Origin: a virus
Direction: 5' to 3' (one strand)
Virus record (IMG/VR): IMGVR_UViG_3300050821_009405
Location: 1-22,077 of that record
DNA: 22,077 nt
Both the position numbers and the translations under genes were made by a program. This document shows positions 1 through 7,173 of this stretch, piece by piece (the stretch's first letter is position 1; the number at the start of each line of letters is the position of its first letter). A model generated the notes under the pieces. That model was given only the letters and a program-made list of their open reading frames with translations, was not told where the DNA came from and searched no databases.

Positions 1-273
1 TTCAAGCTCGGCGATCTCAATTCGGCGGAGGAAGGCCGGGCGGCGAAGAAGGTCAGTTTGCCGCCCGTCACCGCCCCCAACGGCGGCAATGTCCACACGT
101 TCGGCGGGAATTTCTCCGCGGCGATCAATCCGGCCATGGGCGCGCAATGCGTGCCGACGGCGAACAAGGTTGAGTTCAAGGTCGGCGCCAAGGTCGGCGA
201 TCGGCTGGCGCATTCACGCACCATCCCCGGCATCCGATCGAACACCGCGGTTGAGGCGGCGCACAAGGGATGA
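1..273 (+). CDS. C-terminal part of an unknown phage protein
   Basis: An open frame runs in from the window edge and stops with TGA at 271-273, giving about 90 residues. The visible part is rich in Gly, Ala and Asn and has no motif I recognise. It lies directly upstream of a small Cys protein (ATGA overlap) and the portal gene, so it probably belongs to the same late or structural operon. The true start is outside the window. Function unknown. Confidence 0.7.
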   Translation, partial: FKLGDLNSAEEGRAAKKVSLPPVTAPNGGNVHTFGGNFSAAINPAMGAQCVPTANKVEFKVGAKVGDRLAHSRTIPGIRSNTAVEAAHKG

Positions 274-467
274 TCACTTCAGAAAAGAAAGTGTGCATGG
301 TTTGCCGCCACTCGGACGGCTACCGGTGCAAGAACGAGCGCATCGCGGACATCGCTAGCCTCGTGACCGGCCTGCAAATGCTGGGCACCGACGCCGACAC
401 ATTTAGCATGCGATTGACCGAAAGCGCTTGCGGCATCACCGGGAAGTGGTGGGAGCCGCGCGAGTGA
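270..467 (+). CDS. Small cysteine-motif protein upstream of portal
   Basis: A 65-residue protein. Its start overlaps the previous stop as ATGA and its own stop overlaps the GTG of the portal gene, so translation is likely coupled. Cys9, Cys12, Cys20 and Cys54 could bind zinc, with a C-terminal GKWWEP segment. Such short Cys proteins are common between phage structural genes; I cannot assign a function. Start and frame are well supported by the overlaps. Confidence 0.75.
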   Translation: MITSEKKVCMVCRHSDGYRCKNERIADIASLVTGLQMLGTDADTFSMRLTESACGITGKWWEPRE

Positions 468-2233
468 TCATCCCCGACAGCCCAGCGAAACAGCCTGAAT
501 TTTTGCGCTGGGTGATCGACATCTGCCTGAACTCGAAAGAGGAACGCAAGGCGCTGTACGATCGCCGGCGCGGCTTCTTCCTGTTCGGCTCGTCCGGCGA
601 CGAGGAAATCATCTACAACCGCATCGAGTCGCATCTCGATCTGGTGTCGTCGTTCCTGTATTCGTCGGATAGCGCGCAGTTTTCGCTCTCCGCGCCGCTG
701 AATGCGACCGACGACGAGGTCAAGCAGTATCTCGCCGCGCAGGATTCCTTCAACAACGATTTCCGCGACGCCGGTCTGTTCGACTATTTCGGCGATGCGA
801 TCATTGGGTCGCTGACCTACGATTCGATGTTCCTCAAGATGGGATGGTCGGACACCCACGAGGACGCCACCTGCACGCTGATCGAGCCCTGGAAATTCGG
901 GGTGTTCTCGGAAGAGATCACCGAGCTCGAATCCCAACCCGCCTTCGTCCATACCTACCACATCGATTACGATAACGCCTGCCAGCGGCTCTACCGCGCC
1001 GGCCTCGGCGCCAAGATCCCCAACCTCAACGTCGTCAACACGCCGTTTGAATCGCCGTTCCCGGAACTGATCACGCGCATGATCATCGCATCGACCTCGG
1101 GCGAGAACCTGGCGGGCAACGTCACCGGCTCGGTCAACCCGTCCTACGTGGCGCGGCCGACCTACCAGGCCAAGGTCGATCGCCCGCTGGTCGCCTTCCA
1201 CGAGGTCACGATCTGGGATGACGAGTGCAGCGACTACCGGGTGTTCTTCGTGGTCGACCCGGACATCGTGATCTCGGATTCCAAGCGCACCATCGAGGTC
1301 TTGAAGAAAACCGGCGGCTTCAAGGGCAAGAGCGAGGATCACACCAAGAAGTTTTTCAACACCGAGTGCAACCCGTTCTTCCCGCGCGAGCACGCCTTCG
1401 TTCACGTCCGGCCCTATCACCTCTACGAATATTTCTGGGGCAAGGCGCATATCGAATCTCTGATTCCGCTGCAGCAATGGTCGAACGAACGGCTGGAGCA
1501 GATCCACGATATCCTGGAGCGGCAGGCCTATCCGCCGCGGGTCGGCAGCGGCTTCATGGGGCTGAGCGACGAGAAGATGGATGCGTTCGGCGGCGCCGAC
1601 ACCTGGGTGCTCGACCAGCTGCCGCAGGCGCAGATCAAGGAATTGCATCCGGAAATGCCGCCGGACATCTTCTCCGACTACCAGTCGATCGGGCAACTGT
1701 TCATCGAGGCGTCGGGGCTGACCGAGGTGATCCAGGGCAAGGGGACGTCGGGGGTGAGGTCGAAGGATCACGCCAAGCAACTGGCCTCGACCGGGAGCGG
1801 CCGAATCAAGAAGGCGGCGATGCGGCTGGAGGCACCGCTGGTGCGGATGGGCGATCTGGTGTTCAAGCTCAACGCGCGCAACAACGACCAGCCGATCACG
1901 CCGGACCCGAAGGAAGACGGCAAGCCCGGCGATCCCTTCCTCTACGCGCAGATGGTCGGCGAGTACAACCTGCGCGTCGCCGGGCATTCGCACTCGCCGC
2001 TGTTTACCGACGACTCGAAGGAGCTGGCGGCGTTCCTGTTCAAGAGCCAGTCGATCGACCAGGAGAACCTGATCCGGCTGCTCAATCCACCGAACCGCGA
2101 CAACCTTATCCATAGCCTCAGGTCGAAGCAGAAGAAGGCGGCCCAGGCGGCGGCGATGCGGCAGAAGATGGGGATTCCGGAGCCCGGCGCGAAGCCGAAC
2201 GGGTCCGGAAAAGGCCATGGCGCCCACGCGTGA
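464..2233 (+). CDS. Phage portal (head-tail connector) protein
   Basis: A 589-residue protein read as a portal protein, the dodecameric ring at the capsid vertex through which DNA is packaged. The assignment rests on length, overall composition, a long acidic and aromatic N-terminal domain, a central segment with EYFWGKAHIESLIPLQQ (helical clip/stem type), and a C-terminal Ala/Lys/Gly-rich tail. The start is a GTG overlapping the previous stop as GTGA, with GGGAG eight bases upstream; an ATG 12 codons further upstream lies inside the previous gene and is less likely. The large terminase is nearby but on the opposite strand, which is unusual. A 635-codon antisense open frame across this gene is a GC-bias shadow. 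Confidence 0.8.
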   Translation: MIIPDSPAKQPEFLRWVIDICLNSKEERKALYDRRRGFFLFGSSGDEEIIYNRIESHLDLVSSFLYSSDSAQFSLSAPLNATDDEVKQYLAAQDSFNNDFRDAGLFDYFGDAIIGSLTYDSMFLKMGWSDTHEDATCTLIEPWKFGVFSEEITELESQPAFVHTYHIDYDNACQRLYRAGLGAKIPNLNVVNTPFESPFPELITRMIIASTSGENLAGNVTGSVNPSYVARPTYQAKVDRPLVAFHEVTIWDDECSDYRVFFVVDPDIVISDSKRTIEVLKKTGGFKGKSEDHTKKFFNTECNPFFPREHAFVHVRPYHLYEYFWGKAHIESLIPLQQWSNERLEQIHDILERQAYPPRVGSGFMGLSDEKMDAFGGADTWVLDQLPQAQIKELHPEMPPDIFSDYQSIGQLFIEASGLTEVIQGKGTSGVRSKDHAKQLASTGSGRIKKAAMRLEAPLVRMGDLVFKLNARNNDQPITPDPKEDGKPGDPFLYAQMVGEYNLRVAGHSHSPLFTDDSKELAAFLFKSQSIDQENLIRLLNPPNRDNLIHSLRSKQKKAAQAAAMRQKMGIPEPGAKPNGSGKGHGAHA

Positions 2234-2239
2234 GGCGTG

Positions 2240-2503
2240 CTAGGATTGTATTCCTACAGGCTGGCCCTCGGGCCGCGCCGCCCCTCTAACCGAAGGGAGA
2301 CTGCCAGATGAAGCGCAAGCATCGTCGCGGCCGCAAGCACCGCCGGAAGTAACGCCGCACTTCCTCTCTACATCCCGAACAGACTCAGCCTCCGCAAGGG
2401 GGCTGTTTTTATTTGGGTCGGGATTGCATTTCGGGCAGTCTGGATTTCGGTACGGACAATTCATCGCGCGCCGGCGCATCTCCTCGTATTCCTCGTCGGT
2501 CAT
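2240..2503 (-). CDS. Small Cys-cluster protein downstream of terminase
   Basis: The start overlaps the terminase stop as ATGA. The frame gives 87 residues. The N-terminal part (MTDEEYEEMRRR, then Cys residues spaced CX5-CxxC) looks like a genuine acidic plus zinc-binding segment. The C-terminal half is antisense to the plus-strand terminator and mini-ORF and has low-complexity composition, so the native protein may be functional only in its first half. Function unknown. Confidence 0.55.
   Translation of the reverse strand: MTDEEYEEMRRRAMNCPYRNPDCPKCNPDPNKNSPLAEAESVRDVERKCGVTSGGACGRDDACASSGSLPSVRGAARPEGQPVGIQS
2308..2352 (+). CDS. 14-residue Arg/Lys/His mini-ORF after the portal gene
   Basis: ATG at 2308 is preceded by a strong GGGAG Shine-Dalgarno (2295-2299, eight bases spacing). 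The frame encodes MKRKHRRGRKHRRK then TAA: six Arg, four Lys and two His in 14 residues. An intrinsic terminator follows 33 bases later, and small GC hairpins lie before it (around 2247-2275). It could be a real micropeptide that binds nucleic acid, or a leader-peptide-like element; either is inference. It lies antisense within the C-terminal half of the small minus-strand gene ending at 2240. Confidence 0.5.
   Translation: MKRKHRRGRKHRRK
2386..2411 (+). terminator. Intrinsic terminator of the portal operon
   Basis: An 8-bp stem (CAGCCTCC with GGGGGCTG, one G-T wobble), a GCAA tetraloop and a run of five T at 2406-2410. The T-run is only on the plus-strand side, so it ends rightward transcription from the portal and mini-ORF before it becomes antisense to terminase. 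No equivalent signal is visible for the opposing transcript. Confidence 0.8.
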
Positions 2504-4356
2504 GTCGGCAATTCGATGTTCATGCGCTTCAAGTAATTCACGATGACGCGCTCGGTCGGCGGCGGGTCGCCTTCGTTGTCGCGGCGGGTGGCGACGTCCA
2601 GCGTCAGCCCGATCGCTCTCACCTTCGGCATCACCCATGTATTCCACGACTGGTAAGCCAGCGCCGCCGCCATCACGCGATCATCCTTCGCCCTGCCTTC
2701 GGCCCCGATCGATCCCTCGTCGTTGACGATGCGCTGCATTTCCTCGAGCAGCGGCATCGAGCGCGGGATCATGCGGTGCAGCTCGATGCCGTTCTTGAGC
2801 TGGTTCATCGCTCGGGTCTTCAATTCGTGCGTGGTCTTCCACTGATACAGCAGCTCGCCGCCGCCGGGGTTGTCCATGCGCTTGTAGAAATAATGCCGCA
2901 TGTTGGCGAGGATGTTGCGCAGATGATAGTTCTCGTCGTGCGGCCTGATCTCGCTGGCGAACTTGCGCACCTTCTCAAGCTCGTCGAACACGGCCTGGCC
3001 GGGGCCGTTCATTTCTAGGATCGGTTGCAGGAAGGTCAGTCCGTAGTATCCGGCGAGATGTGCAAGAACCCATGCACATTGATAAGTTGATGGCTGAGTA
3101 GAACAGTACTCAGCAACCTGGACCAGGCAGTCGGAGTAACACCGCCAAATGCTAATAACTGTTCGATCTGCTTCGTCTGAGCTTCCGTAAGCGGGATCAC
3201 AAGCGAGGGAATAGTACCCGAACCTGCTCGGATGCTCCCAGATGCGCAACTCCGCGCGGACGTCTTTGACTTGCCTGATTTCTGTCTCATCGAACTTCAT
3301 CCCGAGCTTGTAGCGAAACGTCTGGAACTGCTGCTTCTTGGCGTAGCGCATGCCGTCGGTCAGGGCTTCCGCGGTGAAGAAGTTGCTTCCCGTGGCCTGG
3401 AACGCGTTCTCCGGCACCCACGGGTATTCCTGATCCATCAAAGATTGGTCGCCGCCCTTCTCGGATTCCAGATGCCAGCGGTACCACGCCACTTGCTGCA
3501 GCGATATCTCGAATCCGAACTGCTCGCGCACCTCGCGCACCCGCTTGCGCTCGATCGCGGTCAGCGAGGTCTTGATGCCCTGAGGCATGTAGACGTTGAA
3601 GTGCGGATGGCTGACGGGAAACGCATTGCGCTCGTCGCGCCACCAGCCGACGAAGATGAAGCACTTGGTGGGATCGGACTTCGCGTCGTCGACCATGTCC
3701 GAGAAATGGTTGAAGCCGTTCGCCGTCGACTCGTAGATCTGGAGCCGGTGCGGATAGATCGAACTCATCTGCGACCTGAACTCGCCTAGGTCCTCGCCGT
3801 TGCCGTAGAAAGCAGTCTCCGTCGAATGCAGGTAGTTGGCTGCGCCACCTCTACCCATTCCTCCCCGCTTGGTCCCAGATGTACCTGCAATAAGGTATCG
3901 GTAGCGTGAGCCGTTCCGGAGGATGAGAAGGTTCCGGTTGTGACGAACATAATTGACGCGGTACTTGGTGGGGGTCTCCGCAAAGAACACTTCCACCGTC
4001 GCCCGGAAATCGTCACGTGCCGTCTCCTCGTGGGTCATGAACACGCCGAGCAGGCCCTTGTATTTGAAGGCCCAGAACATGTCGATCGCCAGCATCAGCG
4101 TCGAGATACCGGCCTGCCGGTTCTTCAGGATGACGAATGTCGTCACCCCGCGCGACAGGCCCTCGATGATCGAATCCAGCACATGCCGCTGCGAGCCGAG
4201 CAATCGGAACGGCACTAGGCCGTAATCCTTGCTCTGCACCTTGAGCCGCGACAGAAACTCCATGAAGTGCTCGACCGGGAACGGTGCGACGTCCCGGTGT
4301 TCGATGCGGAAGGCGGCGTCGATCTCTGGCGTCTCAAGATCGGTCATGTCATTCAT
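2500..4356 (-). CDS. terL: Large terminase subunit (packaging ATPase/nuclease)
   Basis: A 618-residue terminase large subunit that would translocate and cut phage DNA at the portal. An N-terminal ATPase is indicated by the Walker-A-like KNRQAGIST (78-86), the Walker-B-like segment NYLHSTETAFY with Glu180, and the YESTANGFNHF coupling motif (208-218). The C-terminal RNase-H-like nuclease is indicated by LACDPAYG (Asp387), Asp397 and a late KDDRVMA Asp. The start ATG overlaps the end of a 58-codon gene; a second ATG three codons in is possible. Two stretches (about 3060-3240 and 3840-3960) have noticeably lower GC and different codon choice while the frame stays intact. No small terminase was recognised upstream. 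Confidence 0.93.
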   Translation of the reverse strand: MNDMTDLETPEIDAAFRIEHRDVAPFPVEHFMEFLSRLKVQSKDYGLVPFRLLGSQRHVLDSIIEGLSRGVTTFVILKNRQAGISTLMLAIDMFWAFKYKGLLGVFMTHEETARDDFRATVEVFFAETPTKYRVNYVRHNRNLLILRNGSRYRYLIAGTSGTKRGGMGRGGAANYLHSTETAFYGNGEDLGEFRSQMSSIYPHRLQIYESTANGFNHFSDMVDDAKSDPTKCFIFVGWWRDERNAFPVSHPHFNVYMPQGIKTSLTAIERKRVREVREQFGFEISLQQVAWYRWHLESEKGGDQSLMDQEYPWVPENAFQATGSNFFTAEALTDGMRYAKKQQFQTFRYKLGMKFDETEIRQVKDVRAELRIWEHPSRFGYYSLACDPAYGSSDEADRTVISIWRCYSDCLVQVAEYCSTQPSTYQCAWVLAHLAGYYGLTFLQPILEMNGPGQAVFDELEKVRKFASEIRPHDENYHLRNILANMRHYFYKRMDNPGGGELLYQWKTTHELKTRAMNQLKNGIELHRMIPRSMPLLEEMQRIVNDEGSIGAEGRAKDDRVMAAALAYQSWNTWVMPKVRAIGLTLDVATRRDNEGDPPPTERVIVNYLKRMNIELPT

Positions 4357-4525
4357 GCAGGGCTATCGTATCGATCACCGCCGGGTCATCCGGCGACACG
4401 AATATCGAATAGCCGGAATATTGCCCGCTCGCCACAGCCCGCTCGGCTCGCTCCAGCATTTCGCGGCCAGCGCGAATCCTGGCGGTCCTTGCGGCGTCGA
4501 TCTCGGGGACGTCGGTGTCGGTCAT
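4349..4525 (-). CDS. 58-residue unknown protein before terminase
   Basis: ATG at 4525 overlaps the previous stop as ATGA, and its TGA lies just inside the terminase gene (8-base overlap). The protein begins MTDTDVPEIDAARTARIRAG and has a basic amphipathic helix followed by a short SIFVSPDDPAV segment. The position next to terminase might suggest a packaging accessory, but nothing identifies it as a small terminase. Support is from coupling and frame. Confidence 0.6.
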   Translation of the reverse strand: MTDTDVPEIDAARTARIRAGREMLERAERAVASGQYSGYSIFVSPDDPAVIDTIALHE

Positions 4526-4839
4526 AAACCAACCGAACTCACTCGGCGCCCGCCGAGCAGATACACCGTATTTCGCGGCGCGTAGCTATCGAAAAACACC
4601 TCGATGCCGTTGAAATGCAGAGGCCCAAGACTCCTGTCACCGTAGATTATTCGGCTGATGTTCTCGCCCATCACGCGCGCACAATCGTCGATATGAAGCT
4701 GCAGAAGTTTCTCAATCGTGAGTAACGGCTCAGCCCTCACCGGCATCAAGCTGCCCGCGCGCACGATCGCAGGCGCGGCCATCAGCACCGCACCGAGGCC
4801 GATCAGGAAGCTTCGGCGGCTGGTCAGCAACTCAGGCAT
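4522..4839 (-). CDS. Tat-signal-like exported phage protein 1
   Basis: 105 residues. The N-terminus has a twin-arginine type signal: SRRSFLIGLGAVLMAAPAIV (residues 7-26), a hydrophobic stretch with an Ala-rich end, then SLMPV. Such Tat-signal proteins occur in small-gene clusters of rhizobial phages; that is recollection, not a search. The mature part is about 75 residues with no enzyme motif. The start overlaps the previous gene by eight bases. A second protein with a similar leader lies at 7174-7581. It could be a membrane-anchored virion or lysis-associated protein; function unknown. Confidence 0.7.
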   Translation of the reverse strand: MPELLTSRRSFLIGLGAVLMAAPAIVRAGSLMPVRAEPLLTIEKLLQLHIDDCARVMGENISRIIYGDRSLGPLHFNGIEVFFDSYAPRNTVYLLGGRRVSSVGL

Positions 4840-5080
4840 CGGGCTTCTCGCTCAGGATCGCGTCGATCATGGCGCGGAAAACGTTCTCGGTTCCATTGCC
4901 GCCAGGGTAATCGGCATGGTTGCCACGAACGGCGTCGCCAAATTGAACCGCCGCCTCGCCCGGATACCGCATCGCCTCTACCGCCGCGCGGGCAGCACCC
5001 TCAGACGGCTCGCTCGGGTCAAAGCCGTGCTCACGCCAATAGTCGGCGATCGCCCGCGCCACCTGCTCCAGCTTCGTCAT
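4832..5080 (-). CDS. 82-residue unknown protein
   Basis: Starts at the ATG that overlaps the previous stop as ATGA (start at 5080), and ends inside the Tat-like gene. The sequence opens with helix (MTKLEQVARAIADYWREHGF), continues Glu/Ala-rich, and ends with an FRAMIDAIL helix. It resembles the short 'ARAIADA' phage proteins of unknown role. Frame support comes from translational coupling on both sides. Confidence 0.65.
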   Translation of the reverse strand: MTKLEQVARAIADYWREHGFDPSEPSEGAARAAVEAMRYPGEAAVQFGDAVRGNHADYPGGNGTENVFRAMIDAILSEKPDA

Positions 5081-5331
5081 GCCATCGGCTCCACGGCAAC
5101 CAAGTGCCCGCTCTGCATGCTCTGGCCGCGCGTCAGCTTCACCTGCCACTTGCGCATGTCGAGGCTGCCAGCGCCGAACAGCCGCCGAGCATGGCGCCGC
5201 GCCTGCTTGGCGGACTTGAACGACTTCGGGAAGCCGCTGTCAGGACCGGGCAGCCGAGCCTTGCCGGTGTCACCGATCAGCTCTGCCGGAATATGCCGCT
5301 CCGCATGCGTGATCACGATCGCCGTCGTCAT
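5077..5331 (-). CDS. 84-residue unknown basic protein
   Basis: Start at 5331 overlaps the previous stop as ATGA; an upstream ATG at 5361 would lie inside the previous gene and is not favoured. The protein has a central basic segment (KSAKQARRHARRLFGAGS) and a C-terminal strand-like end. It could bind nucleic acid, but this is only composition. Function unknown. Confidence 0.65.
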   Translation of the reverse strand: MTTAIVITHAERHIPAELIGDTGKARLPGPDSGFPKSFKSAKQARRHARRLFGAGSLDMRKWQVKLTRGQSMQSGHLVAVEPMA

Positions 5332-5540
5332 GCCCGCCCTCCGTCGTCCCACCCGGCCCAATGCGGCGGTTCCACATCAGCATTCCACCAAGTGCACGGT
5401 TCCCGGTTGATCCCGCCAAAATCCGGCGGTGGCTCCTTGGGAACCCGGGAACTCTTCAGATCATGCCAGATCGCGCCCCACACCGGCAATCCTGCCACCA
5501 AACCGACTATCAACGCCACGATAGCTACCGCAAGAGCCAT
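5328..5540 (-). CDS. Small single-pass membrane protein
   Basis: 70 residues starting at 5540, where GGAGG sits five bases before ATG; the upstream in-frame ATG at 5579 has no such site. Residues 2-22 are a hydrophobic segment (ALAVAIVALIVGLVAGLPVW), followed by a polar, Pro- and Trp-rich tail. Probably an inner-membrane protein. It heads the run of small genes leading to terminase. Function unknown. Confidence 0.7.
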   Translation of the reverse strand: MALAVAIVALIVGLVAGLPVWGAIWHDLKSSRVPKEPPPDFGGINREPCTWWNADVEPPHWAGWDDGGRA

Positions 5541-5604
5541 GCCAACCTCCCGAATATGCCCGCCGCCATTGGATAACACAGGAAATACCGCGATTCCTGA
5601 TTTT

Positions 5605-5742
5605 TTATGGGGGTAAGATGTGCTGGGCGCCCTCCGCTCGACCTAGCAGGACCCATCGGTTTCCGCCGGCGCCGCGCGCGCCGTTGTGCGGTGCGGTATA
5701 TTCCATAACCAGGCACCCTCCAGCCTCTCGGTCATGAGCCAT
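5605..5742 (-). CDS. Possible 45-residue unknown protein
   Basis: An open frame from ATG 5742 (weak AAGGA about ten bases upstream) to TAA, with an alternative ATG at 5706 preceded by GGAGGG. It is Gly/Arg-rich with no recognised motif and sits in the 285-base gap between the HTH gene and the small membrane gene. This gap has no other gene. Coding status is uncertain. Confidence 0.3.
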   Translation of the reverse strand: MAHDREAGGCLVMEYTAPHNGARGAGGNRWVLLGRAEGAQHILPP

Positions 5743-5771
5743 TAACGCAACATTCCTTCGCAAGGGAATAC

Positions 5772-5827
5772 ATATCAAGCAATATCAATTACTTACGTGA
5801 GCACTGTGTCAGTCACGTGTCAGAATC
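5772..5827. repeat. Short direct and inverted repeats in the gap after the HTH gene
   Basis: ATATCAA occurs twice, ten bases apart (5772-5778, 5782-5788). ACGTGA (5795-5800) is mirrored by TCACGT (5813-5818). TGTCAG followed by TCAC recurs in two forms (from 5808 and from 5818). A GAATC (GANTC class, the CcrM target) sits at 5823-5827. Together they look like a regulatory region for the minus-strand genes below, but I cannot place a convincing promoter. Confidence 0.35.
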
Positions 5828-6134
5828 ACCGCCTCTTGACCGGTTCCAGGAGGCCAAAACGGACCGAAATCGAGGGCGGATTGGCAGGATTCGAGGGGTG
5901 GCAGGGGTCGGGTCTTACCCCGTCACTTTGTTCACATGCGAAGTAATGACGAAGCGCTGGTCGGGTTTTGGTTCCGATTAGGCGCTTGCCGGTTGCGATT
6001 AGGTGCAACATCTCGCGGGTGATGCCGGTCTCGCGGGCGATGTCGGACATGGTGAGGCACCGGCGTCTGGCGCGGTCTGCACGAGGGCTGTGGCGGACCG
6101 TTGCGAGGCAGCGAGTGATTTCCTCGTCTGTCAC
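5826..6134 (-). CDS. HTH DNA-binding regulator at the second control node
   Basis: A 102-residue protein from the GTG at 6134. An upstream ATG at 6236 would place the start above the promoter's TTGACA and is disfavoured. A helix-turn-helix of XRE type spans about residues 27-50 (MSDIARETGITREMLHLIA). The C-terminal third is Pro/Ser-rich and disordered. It is the first gene of the minus-strand block that leads to terminase, and lies divergent from another HTH gene at 6317. It may control late genes or its own divergent promoter region; this is inference. Confidence 0.65.
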   Translation of the reverse strand: MTDEEITRCLATVRHSPRADRARRRCLTMSDIARETGITREMLHLIATGKRLIGTKTRPALRHYFACEQSDGVRPDPCHPSNPANPPSISVRFGLLEPVKRR

Positions 6135-6189
6135 TGTTGGATGCCTTGAGAAAGTAAGTGGGGTGCGCGCGCGTGTGGCGGCGCGCGGA

Positions 6190-6218
6190 AAATCGCAATT
6201 TTTAATGTGGTTTGTCAA
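6190..6218 (-). promoter_or_regulatory. Candidate promoter of the HTH gene
   Basis: On the minus strand, a perfect TTGACA (6218-6213) is followed after 17 bases by CGATTT (6195-6190), a weak -10. The predicted start site lies about 50 bases before the GTG. The -35 box is strong; the -10 box is poor. Confidence 0.45.
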
Positions 6219-6238
6219 GCCCCTTCTGTAAGTCATTG

Positions 6239-6314
6239 ATAATGCTACTTATAGCAAAGTGAGCATAATGGCGTCTGGGTGATGTTTAAAACCAAGAGTT
6301 ATGCTATGTGTAAC
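6239..6314. promoter_or_regulatory. Three TWATGCT-type operator-like elements
   Basis: TAATGCTACTT (6240-6250, plus), its near-copy on the minus strand (TTATGCTCACTT, around 6257-6268), and TTATGCTATGTG (6299-6310, plus) lie within 75 bases between two divergent HTH genes. The first overlaps a GCTA-CTTA-TAGC palindrome (6244-6255); the third is framed by GTTA/TAAC (6298-6314). They are probably binding sites for one of the two flanking regulators. Confidence 0.4.
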
Positions 6315-6316
6315 TC

Positions 6317-6643
6317 ATGGCCGCGCGTCGTCATCCGCTTCGGAATCGCCTGTTGCTCCGTGTGAGGCGGGGTGATTTTGCAACGGTCAAGGAGATTATG
6401 ATCGTCGGGTCGTTGCCGCGGCAAACCGTGTGCCGATGGCTGCGTGAGGACCGGATCGACTTGGCAAGCGCGCGCTTGAGGCTGATCGCTAGCATGCACG
6501 AGCGAGAAGAGCGGTTCCTGGCGGGATTGCCGGCGCGCCGTAAACCATCGAAGCGGCTTTTGAGGAAGATCGCCGATCGGGCGAAGAAGGAATGGGACGA
6601 GCGACATGCTGAGCCGGAAAGCGTACAGACGCCAAGAAGCTGA
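6317..6643 (+). CDS. Putative HTH DNA-binding protein
   Basis: 108 residues, very basic (many Arg/Lys). Residues 21-43 (FATVKEIMIVGSLPRQTVCR) fit a helix-turn-helix of the resolvase/transposase type, followed by a long basic helical tail. It starts just after the operator-like repeats and overlaps the next gene by 38 bases. I preferred this strand over the antisense open frame 6763-6299 because its composition is protein-like and it pairs with a clear zinc ribbon downstream. Role unknown; likely regulatory. Confidence 0.6.
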   Translation: MAARRHPLRNRLLLRVRRGDFATVKEIMIVGSLPRQTVCRWLREDRIDLASARLRLIASMHEREERFLAGLPARRKPSKRLLRKIADRAKKEWDERHAEPESVQTPRS

Positions 6644-6809
6644 AATCCTGGTCGATGAAGCTATCGGCCTTGACGGCGTGTGCGTGCGCATCTTGCCGTC
6701 ATTTCGGGATGTCAGGTGCTCGTACTGCGGCCACCGAGGCCGCGCTCGGATTCCGCATGGCACGAAGGCGCCTCAGTTTCGCTGCTCACGGTGCGGCCGT
6801 AAGTCCTGA
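6606..6809 (+). CDS. Small zinc-ribbon protein
   Basis: 67 residues. Cys38-x2-Cys41 and Cys60-x2-Cys63 form a two-knuckle zinc ribbon (RCSYCGHRG and FRCSRCGRKS). It overlaps the upstream HTH gene in another frame and overlaps the convergent minus-strand gene by 24 bases at 6786-6809. It probably binds nucleic acid or protein. Function unknown. Confidence 0.7.
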   Translation: MLSRKAYRRQEAEILVDEAIGLDGVCVRILPSFRDVRCSYCGHRGRARIPHGTKAPQFRCSRCGRKS

Positions 6810-7055
6810 GCCCTGATCGTGGGCAGCCTCAACCAAAAAGGCATGCATGTCCCGAGCCAGCTTCATCACGTCGGGAACCTGCGCGAGCGGGGATTTCGAG
6901 AACTCCACGGCCTTGTCCAGCGCCAACTCCCGCAGCTTGATATCGCGGTATATTTCTTGCAGTTGCGTGTTGTATCGCGCCGCCAGCGTCTGCATCTGCT
7001 GGCCCGACAGCGGCTGTTGCCCCGCGACATTACCGGTGATGATCTGCTCGTTCAT
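6786..7055 (-). CDS. Helical protein at the end of the replication operon
   Basis: 89 residues, starting with an ATGA overlap at 7055. It is Gln/Ala-rich and mostly predicted helix, with TLAARYNTQLQEIYRDIKL and a C-terminal VMKLARDMHAFLVEAAHD helix. It is the last gene of a 15-gene coupled minus-strand chain. No family recognised. Confidence 0.7.
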   Translation of the reverse strand: MNEQIITGNVAGQQPLSGQQMQTLAARYNTQLQEIYRDIKLRELALDKAVEFSKSPLAQVPDVMKLARDMHAFLVEAAHDQGSGLTAAP

Positions 7056-7162
7056 TTGGTGTTTCCTCCGATGGTGCTATGCAGATACAGCCAAAACGGA
7101 ACCGACAAAAACCATCCGATTGCAAACCCGATAGCCATCCCAGTCCAAAAATCACCAGTCAT
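7052..7162 (-). CDS. 36-residue single-pass membrane protein
   Basis: Starts at 7162 with AAGGA seven bases upstream; a longer frame from 7273 would overlap the previous gene by 100 bases and is disfavoured. Almost the whole peptide is a membrane segment (FWTGMAIGFAIGWFLSVPFW). It is coupled to the following gene by ATGA. Function unknown. Confidence 0.65.
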   Translation of the reverse strand: MTGDFWTGMAIGFAIGWFLSVPFWLYLHSTIGGNTK

Positions 7163-7173
7163 TGCGGGTTCCT

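Noticed and set aside
320-2227. A 635-codon open frame antisense to the portal gene
   Set aside because: It mirrors the codon phase of a high-GC gene, is Arg/Leu/Val-rich, has no motif, and the plus-strand portal has coupling and a Shine-Dalgarno.
3036-3290. Alternative minus-strand frame inside terminase
   Set aside because: It lies in a low-GC patch of terminase but has no ribosome site, and the terminase nuclease motif is on the other frame.
6299-6763. Minus-strand open frame of 154 codons at the second control node
   Set aside because: The plus strand encodes a plausible HTH protein and a clear zinc ribbon; the minus frame has no motif.
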